A stretch of DNA of 37,312 nucleotides from Bifidobacterium pullorum DSM 20433 (GCF_000771405.1 NZ_JDUI01000017.1:1-37312), one strand, 5' to 3'. Shown: positions 8,120 to 17,915, numbered from the stretch's first letter. Numbers and translations are program-made. The notes: generated from the sequence alone by a model not told the origin.

Positions 8120-9418
8120 TCATTGCAGGCTGCTGGCGAATGCATCCACATTCGTCATCTTCGCGCCGGACCAATAGGTTTCGATGGCCTTGGCGAATGC
8201 GTCGCGATCCTCCTGATCGGCCAGATACTTCTGGAAGTCGGCGCCGAGCACCGAGTAGTGGTCATCGGGCAGACCGTTGAAGTTGCCAATCAGGTTGCCC
8301 GCGTCCGAATACTCCTTGACGGACTTGCCCAGCGGGTCGGCGGGTTCCAGGGTGTTGGAGCTGAACGGGGAGACCATCGAGCAGGTGTTGACGATGAAGT
8401 CCTGGCCGTCCGGATCGGACACGAGCCAGTTCAGGAAGTCCTTGGCCCACTGGCGCTGCTCGTCGGTCACGTTGTCGGAGGAATCGATGAAGAAGTACTT
8501 CGAGCCACCGCCCACGAGCTTGGTGTTGGTGCCGTCGTCCGTGTTCTGCGGAACCGGCATGATGCCCAGGCCGTCGGTGTAGTCGTACTGGTTGATGATG
8601 GCCCAATCCCAGTTGCCGCCGAACAGGAAGGCGATCTTACCTTCGGCGAAGTTCTGGGTGGTGACCTCACGCTCGGCGGAGATGGCGGAATCCTTGGCGT
8701 AGTTGTTGGCCTTGAGCACGTCGAAGGTGTCCATCAGCGAGTTGAACTTGTCGTTGTTGGCCAGATCGGCGGTGCCGGCGTTGAGTTCCTCGACGAATGC
8801 GACCGGGTCTTCCTGCTCCTCATAGACCTGCGGCAGGTAATGGCCGGCAAGGGACCAGTCCTCCTTGAGCACACCGGTCGGGGATTCCATGCCGCCGGCC
8901 TTGAGCTCGTCGATCAGATCCTCGAAGGCGTCAAGCGTCTGATAATCCTCGGGATTGAATTCCTCGCCGGTGATGGCCTCGATCGCGTCGGCGTTGTACA
9001 TCAGGCCGCGGGCCTCAATGCTGACGGGGAACCCGAGGACCTTGCCGCCCACGGAGATGGCCTGGGTGGTGTCGGCGACCCAATCTTCATCGCTCAGGTC
9101 GACCGCGTGCTCGGGGCCAAGCGAGTAGACGTCCTTGGCGTCAACCATCGACAGCACGTATGGATTGTTGGAGGCGTAGCGAGTGGATAGGTGGGCGGAA
9201 ATCGTATCGCTGGAGAAGTAGACCTCGGTCTTGACACCGGTTTCCTCGGTGTACTTCTCAGCCATCTGTTCGAATTGGGACTGGATTTCGGATTTGGAGT
9301 TGAAGATTGTCAGTGTGTTGGAGTCATCAGCTGAAGACCCCCCGCAAGAAGCCAGCATGCCCACGGCGGCCAGCGAGGCGAGGGCGGCCGTTCCAATTCT
9401 CTTCCATGAGTTGTTCAT
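8120..9418 (-). CDS. Sugar ABC transporter substrate-binding lipoprotein
   Basis: A 432-residue extracellular solute-binding protein of the family 1 (MalE-like, CUT1) type. The signal peptide has a KR-containing n-region, a hydrophobic core and lipobox LASC with the lipidated cysteine at residue 25, followed by a Ser/Asp-rich linker. After that comes TLTIFNSKSEIQSQFEQM, the usual first strand and helix of the fold. Later landmarks are GFPVSIEARGLMYNADA, GKIAFLFGGNWDWAI and a C-terminal helical lobe. It delivers sugar to the two downstream permeases. A promoter with TTGACA and TAATAT lies upstream, with a LacI-type operator just after it, so it is probably repressed without inducer. The exact ligand cannot be read from the sequence. 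Confidence 0.95.
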   Translation of the reverse strand: MNNSWKRIGTAALASLAAVGMLASCGGSSADDSNTLTIFNSKSEIQSQFEQMAEKYTEETGVKTEVYFSSDTISAHLSTRYASNNPYVLSMVDAKDVYSLGPEHAVDLSDEDWVADTTQAISVGGKVLGFPVSIEARGLMYNADAIEAITGEEFNPEDYQTLDAFEDLIDELKAGGMESPTGVLKEDWSLAGHYLPQVYEEQEDPVAFVEELNAGTADLANNDKFNSLMDTFDVLKANNYAKDSAISAEREVTTQNFAEGKIAFLFGGNWDWAIINQYDYTDGLGIMPVPQNTDDGTNTKLVGGGSKYFFIDSSDNVTDEQRQWAKDFLNWLVSDPDGQDFIVNTCSMVSPFSSNTLEPADPLGKSVKEYSDAGNLIGNFNGLPDDHYSVLGADFQKYLADQEDRDAFAKAIETYWSGAKMTNVDAFASSLQ

Positions 9419-9543
9419 TTATTTCCCTTTCCTTGATCCTGCGGAGCAACCTCGCTCCACCGGACATATGGATGTCCGACGCACTATACGCCGTGCGAAC
9501 CGCACATCCATCTTATTGTTGTTCGGCTCTCGGAACCGATGAA

Positions 9544-9557
9544 TCGAACCGGTTCGA
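9544..9557. promoter_or_regulatory. LacI-type operator of the sugar ABC operon
   Basis: A perfect 14-bp palindrome TCGAACCGGTTCGA with the central CG step typical of LacI-family sites. It lies downstream of the -10 of the binding-protein promoter, where a bound repressor would block elongation or open complex formation. Near-identical sites lie at 9755-9768 and 13712-13725. Confidence 0.8.
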
Positions 9558-9572
9558 GGGCTAACGGTTCTC

Positions 9573-9602
9573 ATATTAACGCCAGATCGCGGTGTTTGTC
9601 AA
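9573..9602 (-). promoter_or_regulatory. Promoter of the sugar ABC operon
   Basis: On the minus strand a consensus -35 TTGACA (9597-9602) and a -10 TAATAT (9573-9578) are 18 bp apart. Transcription would start about 15 bp before the operator palindrome at 9544-9557 and run into the binding-protein gene. A looser half-site AACGGTT lies between promoter and operator. Confidence 0.8.
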
Positions 9603-9754
9603 AGCAATGCACAGTACCCGTCGAACGTACTTGCCGCGCCCTACGCATATCCGACCCTCCGCCCCGACACGCCGCCCCGGACCGCTCAGGACCGCCCCGA
9701 TACGCTGCCCCCAGACCGGTCCGACGCCGTTGCCGCACCGCCATGCCGGCCTTG

Positions 9755-9768
9755 TCGAAACGGTTCGA
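9755..9768. promoter_or_regulatory. LacI-type operator upstream of the GH13 gene
   Basis: TCGAAACGGTTCGA, one base off the perfect palindrome at 9544-9557. It lies 84 nt before the GH13 start codon. TATATC overlaps its right edge and TATAGC follows at 9782, but neither has a well-spaced -35, so the exact promoter is uncertain. The 152 bases between the ABC promoter and this site hold no other signal I can name. Confidence 0.7.
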
Positions 9769-9852
9769 TATATCTGGTCCGTATAGCGGTGCAGCGCAGT
9801 CGCCGCACCGCCGAGCTCCCACACATCCCACACGCAGTCCTAAGGAACCGTC

Positions 9853-11403
9853 ATGACATCCTGGCTCACCGACGCCGTCTTCTACGAGGTTTATCCACAG
9901 TCCTTCCAGGACTCCAACGCCGATGGCATCGGCGACTTCAACGGCATCATCGCCCGTCTCGACTACATCCGGGACCTGGGCTGCAACGCCATCTGGATCA
10001 ACCCCTGCTTCGACTCCTCGTTCTACGACGCCGGATACGACGTCCGCGACTACTATCGGACCGCACCCCGCTACGGCAGCAACGAGGACCTGCGCCGACT
10101 GTTCGACGAGGCCCACAGCCGCGGCATCCGCGTCCTGCTCGATCTGGTGCCCGGCCACACCGCCATCGACCACCCCTGGTTCAGGGAATCCGCCAAAGGC
10201 ACCCGAAACGCCTGTACCGACCGCTACATCTGGTCCAATCCGGGCACACAGGACGCCAACTCGCCCTACGAGTCGATCCACGGCTTCCTATGCGGCATCT
10301 CCGAACGTCCCGAACGCGCCGCCATCAACTGCTTCGCCACGCAACCCTGCCTGAACTACGGTTTCGGCACCGTAACCGAAGACTGGCAGTTCGCCGCCGA
10401 TTCCCCGGAGGCGGAGGCGACCCGCCTGCTCATGCAGGACATCATGGCCTTCTGGCTGGGTCTCGGCTGCGACGGCTTCCGCGTGGATATGGCCGCCAGC
10501 CTGGTCAAGGAGGACCCCGGCCACGTCTGGACCTCACAACTCTGGCGCAAGGTGCGGGAGTTTCTGGACGAGCGTTTCCCGGAGGCCGTGCTGGTTTCGG
10601 AATGGGGCAACCCCTCCGAGGCCCTCAACGCCGGATTCGACATGGATTTCCTGCTGCATTTCGGCCCCTCGCACTATATGGACCTGTTCCGCGAACGCCC
10701 GTTCTTCGCCGGCGACCCGCAGGCCGACATCGCCGCGTTCGCCCGCGCCTATGATCAGACCTACGCCGACACGCACGGCAAGGGCTACATCTGCATCCCC
10801 TCCGGCAATCACGACATGATCCGTATGAGGGACACGCTGTCCGAGGAGCAGATGAAGCTCGCGTTCCTGTTCCTGCTGACCATGCCGGGCTGCCCGTTCA
10901 TCTACTACGGCGACGAGATCGGCATGCGCTACGTGCATGGCCTGGTGTCCAAGGAAGGCGGCTACGAACGCACCGGCTCACGCACCCCGATGCAGTGGGA
11001 CGGCTCCACCAACGCCGGTTTCTCCGCCGCGCCCGCCGAGGATCTGTATCTGCCCCTCGACCCGGATGCGTCGCGCCCCTGCGTGGCCGCGCAACGCGAT
11101 GATCCGGAATCGCTGTACGCCACCGTCCGTGCCCTCACCGCCCTGCGCCGCGAGTTCCCCGCACTGGACGCCGACGCCGACTTCGCGTTCCTCCACGCCG
11201 AATCGCACGCCTATCCGCTGGTCTACAGCAGGCACCGCGGTGACCAGACGCTGATCGTGGCCATCAACCCCTCCGAGCAGGACGCCTCCTGCACGTTGGA
11301 CATCACGCCGTCCGACGCCGTCTTCACGCTGGGCACGGCCTGCACCTGGCAGGACGGCGCACTGACCGTGCCGGCGGCGAGCGCGGCCGTGCTGCGCGTC
11401 TGA
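9853..11403 (+). CDS. GH13 alpha-glucosidase-like enzyme
   Basis: A 516-residue cytoplasmic glycoside hydrolase family 13 protein with an (alpha/beta)8 barrel and a C-terminal beta-sandwich. The catalytic nucleophile is Asp212 in GFRVDMAAS, the acid/base is Glu250 in VLVSEWGNP, and the transition-state Asp321 lies in SGNHDMIRM. Region I reads DLVPGHT, with Gly where most GH13 members have Asn. There is no signal peptide, so it acts on imported oligosaccharides. An alpha-glucosidase role is likely, but linkage preference cannot be assigned; a transglycosylase is an alternative. The start follows AAGGA. It is divergent from the ABC operon, with a LacI-type operator 84 nt upstream, and ends at a bidirectional terminator. 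Confidence 0.88.
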   Translation: MTSWLTDAVFYEVYPQSFQDSNADGIGDFNGIIARLDYIRDLGCNAIWINPCFDSSFYDAGYDVRDYYRTAPRYGSNEDLRRLFDEAHSRGIRVLLDLVPGHTAIDHPWFRESAKGTRNACTDRYIWSNPGTQDANSPYESIHGFLCGISERPERAAINCFATQPCLNYGFGTVTEDWQFAADSPEAEATRLLMQDIMAFWLGLGCDGFRVDMAASLVKEDPGHVWTSQLWRKVREFLDERFPEAVLVSEWGNPSEALNAGFDMDFLLHFGPSHYMDLFRERPFFAGDPQADIAAFARAYDQTYADTHGKGYICIPSGNHDMIRMRDTLSEEQMKLAFLFLLTMPGCPFIYYGDEIGMRYVHGLVSKEGGYERTGSRTPMQWDGSTNAGFSAAPAEDLYLPLDPDASRPCVAAQRDDPESLYATVRALTALRREFPALDADADFAFLHAESHAYPLVYSRHRGDQTLIVAINPSEQDASCTLDITPSDAVFTLGTACTWQDGALTVPAASAAVLRV

Positions 11404-11420
11404 CTCGTCAGACCGCACGC

Positions 11421-11452
11421 GGAGGCGGGCCGGGGCGTCCCGGCCCGCCTCC
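11421..11452. terminator. Bidirectional terminator between GH13 and YesL-like genes
   Basis: A perfect 14-bp GC-only stem (11421-11434 with 11439-11452) with loop GCGT between two convergent genes that end at 11403 and 11461. It lacks T-tracts, as many high-G+C terminators do. Confidence 0.8.
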
Positions 11453-11460
11453 GACCGAAG

Positions 11461-12123
11461 TCAGGATTCCGCGGGAGCGCCCTCCAGCCGTTCGAAGATC
11501 GGGCAGTACAGCAGCGCACAGCAGTACTGCGGCAGCGCGATGCCGAGCAGCAGGATGAGCGGCACCACGTAGACGAGCACCGCCGCGTAGGCGAACCCGA
11601 AGGCCCCCAGGATGACCAGCATGCCTGCGGTGCGCGGGAAGAAGCCGATGGCGGCCATCGCCGCGTTGCGCAGCTGTACCTTCACCGGGTTGTCGTACCG
11701 GGAGAGGAAGACGAAGTAGTACTGCGCAATCGTCACCGCAGCCAGCCCGACGATCACCAGCACCACCAACAGCACGCCATGGAAGACCGGGTCAAGCTGC
11801 CCCATGATGCTGATATCGCCCAGCATGACGATGATGATGGCCAGACAGACCAGCCACACCACGGTGGCCTGTTTGAAGTTCTCCTTGAACGCCCTGAAGA
11901 AATGCGTATGCACATACCCCTCCTCATGGCGGACCATATGCCACAGGGTGTTGTGCATCGCCGTGAACGACGCCCCGGCCGTCACGATCGGGACGCAGCA
12001 CAGCAGGGTCAGCACGTTGAGCTCGATCAGGTCGAACACCACCGCCATGATGCGGAAGAACCCGTTCTCGCTATCGAAGAGCCTGTACAGTTTCGAGGGT
12101 CGCTTCTTGTTGTCTGGGGCCAT
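11461..12123 (-). CDS. YesL family (DUF624) membrane protein
   Basis: About 220 residues with five to six hydrophobic segments. The N-terminal pattern RLFDSENGFFRIMAVVFDLI, followed by NVLTLLCCVPIVTAGASFTA, is the hallmark of YesL-like proteins, which are found beside carbohydrate ABC transporters and glycosidases in Gram-positive bacteria. Their biochemical role is not established; they may assist membrane assembly or regulation of sugar uptake. Three ATG codons lie in tandem (12129, 12126, 12123). I prefer 12123 because AAGG then sits 6 nt upstream. It follows sucrose phosphorylase by 25 nt on the same strand and is probably co-transcribed with it under the operator at 13712. Confidence 0.88.
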   Translation of the reverse strand: MAPDNKKRPSKLYRLFDSENGFFRIMAVVFDLIELNVLTLLCCVPIVTAGASFTAMHNTLWHMVRHEEGYVHTHFFRAFKENFKQATVVWLVCLAIIIVMLGDISIMGQLDPVFHGVLLVVLVIVGLAAVTIAQYYFVFLSRYDNPVKVQLRNAAMAAIGFFPRTAGMLVILGAFGFAYAAVLVYVVPLILLLGIALPQYCCALLYCPIFERLEGAPAES

Positions 12124-12148
12124 CATCATCCTTTCCGTAGCGGTGCCG

Positions 12149-13663
12149 TCACTCCACGAACGGCGGGGTGTGCAGCAGGTCGCGGGTCTCATGCTCGCCG
12201 GACGCGTCGGTCCACGTCAGCGAGGCGACCGGCATGTTGTTGTCCACGCCGACGCCGAGCCGCGGCTCGTACTTCAGCGAGGCGCGGGTCGTCGCTCCCG
12301 TCCAGGTCAGCGTCAGCGACGCGTCGCCGTCCGCCTCATAGCTGAACTCGCCGTCGAAGGCGTCGAGCGAGTTGCGTAGGCGGCACAGCGCGTTCAGCGC
12401 GCGCACGACCGTGCGGTCCAGGTTCTCGTCCACCTCCGCGGTGGTGTAGTAGTGGCGGTTGATGTCGCGCCCGACATGCGTGCGGTTGAGCAGGTCCATG
12501 TCATTGCGGCCGGCGAGCGCGCCCACGTAGTAGACCTGCGGCACGCCCGGCAGGAAGAACTGCACGGCGCGCGCGGCCAGATAGTGCTGGTCGTTGCAGC
12601 CGAGCGCCGAATAGTAGGTGCTGTTGACCTGGTAGAGGTCCAGGTTCGAGGCGGCGGCGCCGGTTGCGGCGCTGGATTCGCCGTGCGTGTTGCGGTGGAT
12701 TGTGCGGACGAGCGCGTCCACGTCCTCGTCGGGGATCAGCCCCTTGAGGCTGCGGTCGAGCTGGTCGGAGCCGATGTCGATCACGCCGATGCCGTCATGG
12801 GTGTCCAGCACGTTGACGGCGTTGTTCGGGCGGACGCGCACCCAGTGCGACACCGGTTCCACATGTCCGGTGAACAGGCTGTGCAGCAGCAGCGGGGGCA
12901 GCGCGAAATCATAGACGCGGTCGACCTTGGAGGCGATCTCGATCTGCTTCTGGTAATACGAATGCACCTCGATGAGGATCTCCAGCCCGCGCTTGACGCC
13001 CTCCTCACGCAGACGGCCGATGAGTTCGAAGCTCTTCGGCGTCATGAAGCAGGAGGAGTCGGGCTCCTTGGCACCGTAGCCGACGGCGTCGAGCCGGATG
13101 TAGCTGACGTGCGAAGCGGCCATCTGGTCGAAGATCGACATCAGGTATTCCCAGCCTTTAGCCGAATCGGTGTCGATGTCCACCTGCTGCGGGGTGAACG
13201 TGGTCCACACCAGACGTGTCTTGCCGCCGCAGGTGTAGTGGGTGAACGGCAGGCCCGGGCGCGGCCGGTAGATGCCGGCCAGTTGTTCCTCGGTGGCGCC
13301 GTCCGGGTAGATGCTGCTCAGCGTCAGGAACATCGGGGAATACTCGGAGTCCTCGCCCTTGGCAAGCACATCCTGGAATTGGCTGGATTCCCAGCTCATA
13401 TGGTTCACGATGGCATCCACCATGATGCCGTGCGTCTTGGAAAGCTCCGCCACATCATCCCACGTGCCCAGCCGCGGATCGACCGTGGTGTGGTCGATCG
13501 GGTCGAAGCCCGCGTCCGCGCCGTCGAAAGGCGTGAAGAACGGCAGGATGTGCACGCCCTCATACACCCCCTTGAATCGCGTGCGCAGGATCTCCGTCAT
13601 GGATTTCAGCGTGCCGTCCCCCAATCGGTCGGCATAGGTGATTAATTGGACTTTATTCTTCAT
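12149..13663 (-). CDS. splP: Sucrose phosphorylase
   Basis: A 504-residue GH13 subfamily 18 enzyme, the same length as the well-studied Bifidobacterium adolescentis enzyme. It splits sucrose with phosphate into alpha-glucose 1-phosphate and fructose, saving ATP before the fructose-6-phosphate shunt. Nucleophile Asp192 (YIRLDAVGYGAKE), acid/base Glu232 (ILIEVHSYY) and Asp290 (VLDTHDGIGV) fall at the canonical numbers. The N terminus MKNKVQLITYADRLGDG is diagnostic. There is no signal peptide, so it is cytoplasmic. The start follows AAGGAG. A TTGCAC/TAGTAT promoter abuts a LacI-type operator, and the neighbouring lacI-type gene is the likely repressor. Sucrose probably enters through a transporter encoded nearby. 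Confidence 0.98.
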   Translation of the reverse strand: MKNKVQLITYADRLGDGTLKSMTEILRTRFKGVYEGVHILPFFTPFDGADAGFDPIDHTTVDPRLGTWDDVAELSKTHGIMVDAIVNHMSWESSQFQDVLAKGEDSEYSPMFLTLSSIYPDGATEEQLAGIYRPRPGLPFTHYTCGGKTRLVWTTFTPQQVDIDTDSAKGWEYLMSIFDQMAASHVSYIRLDAVGYGAKEPDSSCFMTPKSFELIGRLREEGVKRGLEILIEVHSYYQKQIEIASKVDRVYDFALPPLLLHSLFTGHVEPVSHWVRVRPNNAVNVLDTHDGIGVIDIGSDQLDRSLKGLIPDEDVDALVRTIHRNTHGESSAATGAAASNLDLYQVNSTYYSALGCNDQHYLAARAVQFFLPGVPQVYYVGALAGRNDMDLLNRTHVGRDINRHYYTTAEVDENLDRTVVRALNALCRLRNSLDAFDGEFSYEADGDASLTLTWTGATTRASLKYEPRLGVGVDNNMPVASLTWTDASGEHETRDLLHTPPFVE

Positions 13664-13692
13664 GGTGCAACTCCTTTGTTGATATGACCCCG

Positions 13693-13754
13693 CCGGTTCG
13701 ACCCCGTTGTGTCAAACCGGTTCGATACTATCACCGCGCGCCATTGACGTGCAA
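13693..13754 (-). promoter_or_regulatory. Promoter and LacI-type operators of sucrose phosphorylase
   Basis: On the minus strand -35 TTGCAC (13749-13754) and -10 TAGTAT (13725-13730) are 18 bp apart. The -10 shares a base with the operator palindrome TCAAACCGGTTCGA (13712-13725), and a second half-site CCGGTTCGA lies at 13693-13701. The operator is one base from perfect symmetry and matches those at 9544 and 9755, so one regulator probably controls all three promoters. Confidence 0.8.
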
Positions 13755-13792
13755 CACCACGTGCCGGGAAACGCCTGCCGCCTAAACGCCGG

Positions 13793-14971
13793 TCAGCACC
13801 GCGTCGTGGCACCGGGCACCACCGTCACCGGCACCACATCGTCGAACAGATCCATCACCTGGGAGATCGCCCGGACGCCCACATCATCGGCATCGTCACC
13901 CGCACGATCCGCCACGAAGCCCGACCCGGCCTCACCGGTATCCGCGCCTTGCCCCGCACCATGGACGCCGCCCGCCTCGCTGCGGATCGCATCGCTCATC
14001 CGCGTGGCCACCAGTTCGGCCATCGCACGGCAATCCTGACGGATGGCGGTGATCGTCATACCCGCCGCCGACGTCAGATACGTGCCGTCATAGGCCACGA
14101 TCTGCAGCTCGTCGGGCACGCGAATCCCCAGGCGCAACGCCTCATGCACGCAGAACGCGGCACCCAGATCGGAACTGACCACCGCATCGACCTCGCCGGC
14201 GGCGGCACGCTCGCACACCCGCCGGATCGTCTCCGCATACCCCCGGAAATCATATACCTCGCCGGCCTCCACGTACTCATACCCCACGCCGGCCGCCCGC
14301 AGTTCACGTTCGAGGGTCAGATGGTAGCGCACCGTCGGGAACGTCGTGTCCTTGCCGACCGTATGGCCTCCCGCAGCGCCGCGCCGCGACTGCGCCCAGT
14401 CCACGAAATCGTGGAACTGGGCCCGCGGCCCGCCGACCGCCACCACGCGGCGCGCCCCGGAACGCACCAGCATCGCCGCCGCCAGTCGCCCGCCCTGCTC
14501 GTGGTCCGCCCCCACCGAGGGGATGCCCTCCCCCAGATACCGGTCGAACGCCACCACCGGACGGTTGATCGAGGTCCAATAATCAGGGGCGTGCGAGGTA
14601 TGGGCCCCCATCACGATCCCGTCCATCATGTGCCGGCGCAACATGTCCACGTACTCGGCCTCGCCGGTGCGCATATCCACCGTCGAGCACAGCATAGTCC
14701 GCAGCCCGCGTTCGGCCAGCGCACGCTGAAGCTCCGCGGTCATGGTGGAGAAGAACGGATGCCGGATCGTCGGAACGATCACCCCCACCAGGGACGTCCG
14801 CCCGCTGAACAGATTGCGGGCCAGCTCGTTGGGGATGTAATCCAGCTCGCGCATCGCGGCCTCCACCCGGTCACGCATCTCCTGAGACACGTATCCGGTT
14901 CCGTTCACCACCAACGAAACGGTACTCAGCGACACACCGGCCTTCTTCGCCACGTCGCGCATCCCGACCAT
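13793..14971 (-). CDS. LacI-family transcriptional repressor of the sugar locus
   Basis: A 392-residue regulator. The N-terminal helix-turn-helix MRDVAKKAGVSLSTVSLVVN (from residue 4) and the hinge helix IPNELARNLFSGRTSLVGVI are standard LacI features. A periplasmic-binding-like ligand domain follows, with VIVPTIRHPFFS and DGIVMGAHT. The C-terminal part carries an A/G/D-rich insertion of about 50 residues (roughly 325-375) before the last strand, making the protein longer than the usual 330-345. AAGGAG lies 10 nt before ATG 14971. Its likely targets are the TCGAACCGGTTCGA-type palindromes at 9544, 9755 and 13712. The inducing sugar is unknown, with sucrose or a related glucoside a reasonable guess. 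No operator is seen at its own promoter. Confidence 0.93.
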   Translation of the reverse strand: MVGMRDVAKKAGVSLSTVSLVVNGTGYVSQEMRDRVEAAMRELDYIPNELARNLFSGRTSLVGVIVPTIRHPFFSTMTAELQRALAERGLRTMLCSTVDMRTGEAEYVDMLRRHMMDGIVMGAHTSHAPDYWTSINRPVVAFDRYLGEGIPSVGADHEQGGRLAAAMLVRSGARRVVAVGGPRAQFHDFVDWAQSRRGAAGGHTVGKDTTFPTVRYHLTLERELRAAGVGYEYVEAGEVYDFRGYAETIRRVCERAAAGEVDAVVSSDLGAAFCVHEALRLGIRVPDELQIVAYDGTYLTSAAGMTITAIRQDCRAMAELVATRMSDAIRSEAGGVHGAGQGADTGEAGSGFVADRAGDDADDVGVRAISQVMDLFDDVVPVTVVPGATTRC

Positions 14972-15111
14972 ACCGCACTGCTCCTTATCCGTTCACGCGA
15001 CATCGTCGCGCCATCCGTCACCGTTGAATAGAACGACGCACGATACGATTCATCCATCTATGCGTAAAGTTTAACCGCGGAAACACAGCACGCCAAATAC
15101 CGTCGTCCGGC

Positions 15112-15483
15112 TCAACGCCCCGCCGAACCGACCATCCAGCCCAACGCCACGCACACGATCGGCACCACCACCGTGGCCAGCAGATACCAGCCGGCCATCG
15201 CGAACCGTCCGTTCCTCGCCAACGACACCATCTCGTTGATCGCGGTCGAGAACGTGGAGAACCCGCCCAGGAACCCGGTGACGAACAGCAGATACGTGGA
15301 CTGCTCCACCGCCATGGACGCATACGCCGCGGCGGCCACGCCGGCGCAGAACGTGGCGATCACGTTGATCACGAACGTGGACAGCGGGAACGCGCGGCTC
15401 CACCACCGCTGGATCGAGGTGTTCAGCACAAAGCGGGCCACCGCGCCCAGACCGCCGCACAGGCACACCAACAACGCCGTCAT
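15112..15483 (-). CDS. crcB: CrcB/Fluc fluoride channel subunit, short form
   Basis: A 123-residue four-helix membrane protein of the CrcB (Fluc) family, which exports fluoride as a dual-topology dimer. GGLGAVARFVLN near residue 10, FVINVIATFCAG in helix 2 and GFLGGFSTFSTAINEM in helix 3 are the family signatures, the last with the Phe and Ser/Thr residues that line the pore. Its ATG overlaps the stop of the upstream large crcB by 4 bp (ATGA), so the two are coupled and probably form a heterodimer of opposite topologies. Confidence 0.95.
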   Translation of the reverse strand: MTALLVCLCGGLGAVARFVLNTSIQRWWSRAFPLSTFVINVIATFCAGVAAAAYASMAVEQSTYLLFVTGFLGGFSTFSTAINEMVSLARNGRFAMAGWYLLATVVVPIVCVALGWMVGSAGR

Positions 15484-16394
15484 CCGCGCACCTCCCCCGT
15501 GAATGGGTCGGAGACCATCGGGATCTCCGTGGTATCGGGCTTCGGCTCGATCACCGACGACGACACGGACGGAATCGACTCGTCTTCATCCGCCGCATCG
15601 GCGGCCTTGCCGGCTGCCGCGCCGGCGGCGTCGGGAACCGGCACCACCACGGGCGCATCCACCACAATCGGCGCGTTCTCCACGGCCGTCACCATGGCCG
15701 CCGGCATCGCATGCCTGCCGCCGGGCTGCGGCGAGAACGCCGCGGCCACCAGCTTGGCCTGGCGCTTGGCGCAGGCCGCCAGCCCCAGACGCGTGCCGTA
15801 CCACGCCACCGCCAGGCCGCCGGCGAACGACACCAGCATATAGATCGCGAACCCGATGACGTACCCCTGCCGCAGCGAGGCCAGCTCCTCGATCACCATG
15901 GCGGACAGCGTGGAGAACCCGCCGCACATGCCCATGCCGACGCCGCGGCTGGTCAGTTGGCGGACCCTCTTGCGGATCCACGACGCCTGCGACATATACG
16001 CGGTCAGCGCGGCGTAGATGAAGCACGCCGCCATATTCGCCACGAACGTGGCCACGTGGAACGACGAGGCAATCGCGCCGGCCTGCGCCTGCGGCACCGC
16101 CACCGACAGTCCGTAGCGCATGCCCGTGCCGATGCAGCCGCCGACGAACACCACCAGATAGATCATCGCATCGGCCAGCGGGTTGAACCGTGGCTGGAAC
16201 GCCTTGATCGGGGCCAGCGGGATCTGAGGGGGTACCAAATCCGCGGCCGGGGTGGAGGCATCGGGAACGCCCGCGCTCCCCCCACGAATGGACGCGGACG
16301 CATCGGAACCGGATGAAGATACAGAAGACGGGGCATCGTGTACAACCGTCATCCGACCGTTCCGCACGGCGTCCCGTTGTCCGTAACCGGCCAT
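15480..16394 (-). CDS. crcB: CrcB/Fluc fluoride channel subunit with long N- and C-terminal extensions
   Basis: A 304-residue protein whose central 120 residues are a CrcB unit (GGCIGTGMRYGLSV, FVANMAACFIYAALTAYM, GMGMCGGFSTLSAMVIEE), flanked by about 75 Ser/Pro-rich residues and about 115 Ala/Pro/Val/Asp-rich residues that look disordered. Typical CrcB proteins have 110-130 residues, so the tails are unusual. I chose ATG 16394 because GGGAGG lies 5 nt upstream; the open frame extends to 16511 without a comparable ribosome site. It pairs with the short crcB by a 4-bp overlap and lies 126 bp after purA on the same strand. I searched its leader for a fluoride riboswitch and did not find the conserved core. 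Confidence 0.9.
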   Translation of the reverse strand: MAGYGQRDAVRNGRMTVVHDAPSSVSSSGSDASASIRGGSAGVPDASTPAADLVPPQIPLAPIKAFQPRFNPLADAMIYLVVFVGGCIGTGMRYGLSVAVPQAQAGAIASSFHVATFVANMAACFIYAALTAYMSQASWIRKRVRQLTSRGVGMGMCGGFSTLSAMVIEELASLRQGYVIGFAIYMLVSFAGGLAVAWYGTRLGLAACAKRQAKLVAAAFSPQPGGRHAMPAAMVTAVENAPIVVDAPVVVPVPDAAGAAAGKAADAADEDESIPSVSSSVIEPKPDTTEIPMVSDPFTGEVRG

Positions 16395-16520
16395 CGCCAC
16401 CTCCCGCCTTCCCGCGCCGACGACATCACGGCCGGGATACGCATCATCGCACAACCCAATCGGACGACCGTCATCGGCGATTGCCGACCGGGCTGATCGG
16501 GTCTGAGACAAAACGTTACA

Positions 16521-17867
<1,347 letters not shown>

Positions 17868-17915
17868 TCATGCACGCTTGCATGCGTGGTACGCCTCCCG
17901 AACATCGGCGCGCTC

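Noticed and set aside
16395..16520. Possible fluoride riboswitch in front of the large crcB
   Set aside because: GATGA-like strings occur, but the conserved pseudoknot core and closing segment cannot be placed.
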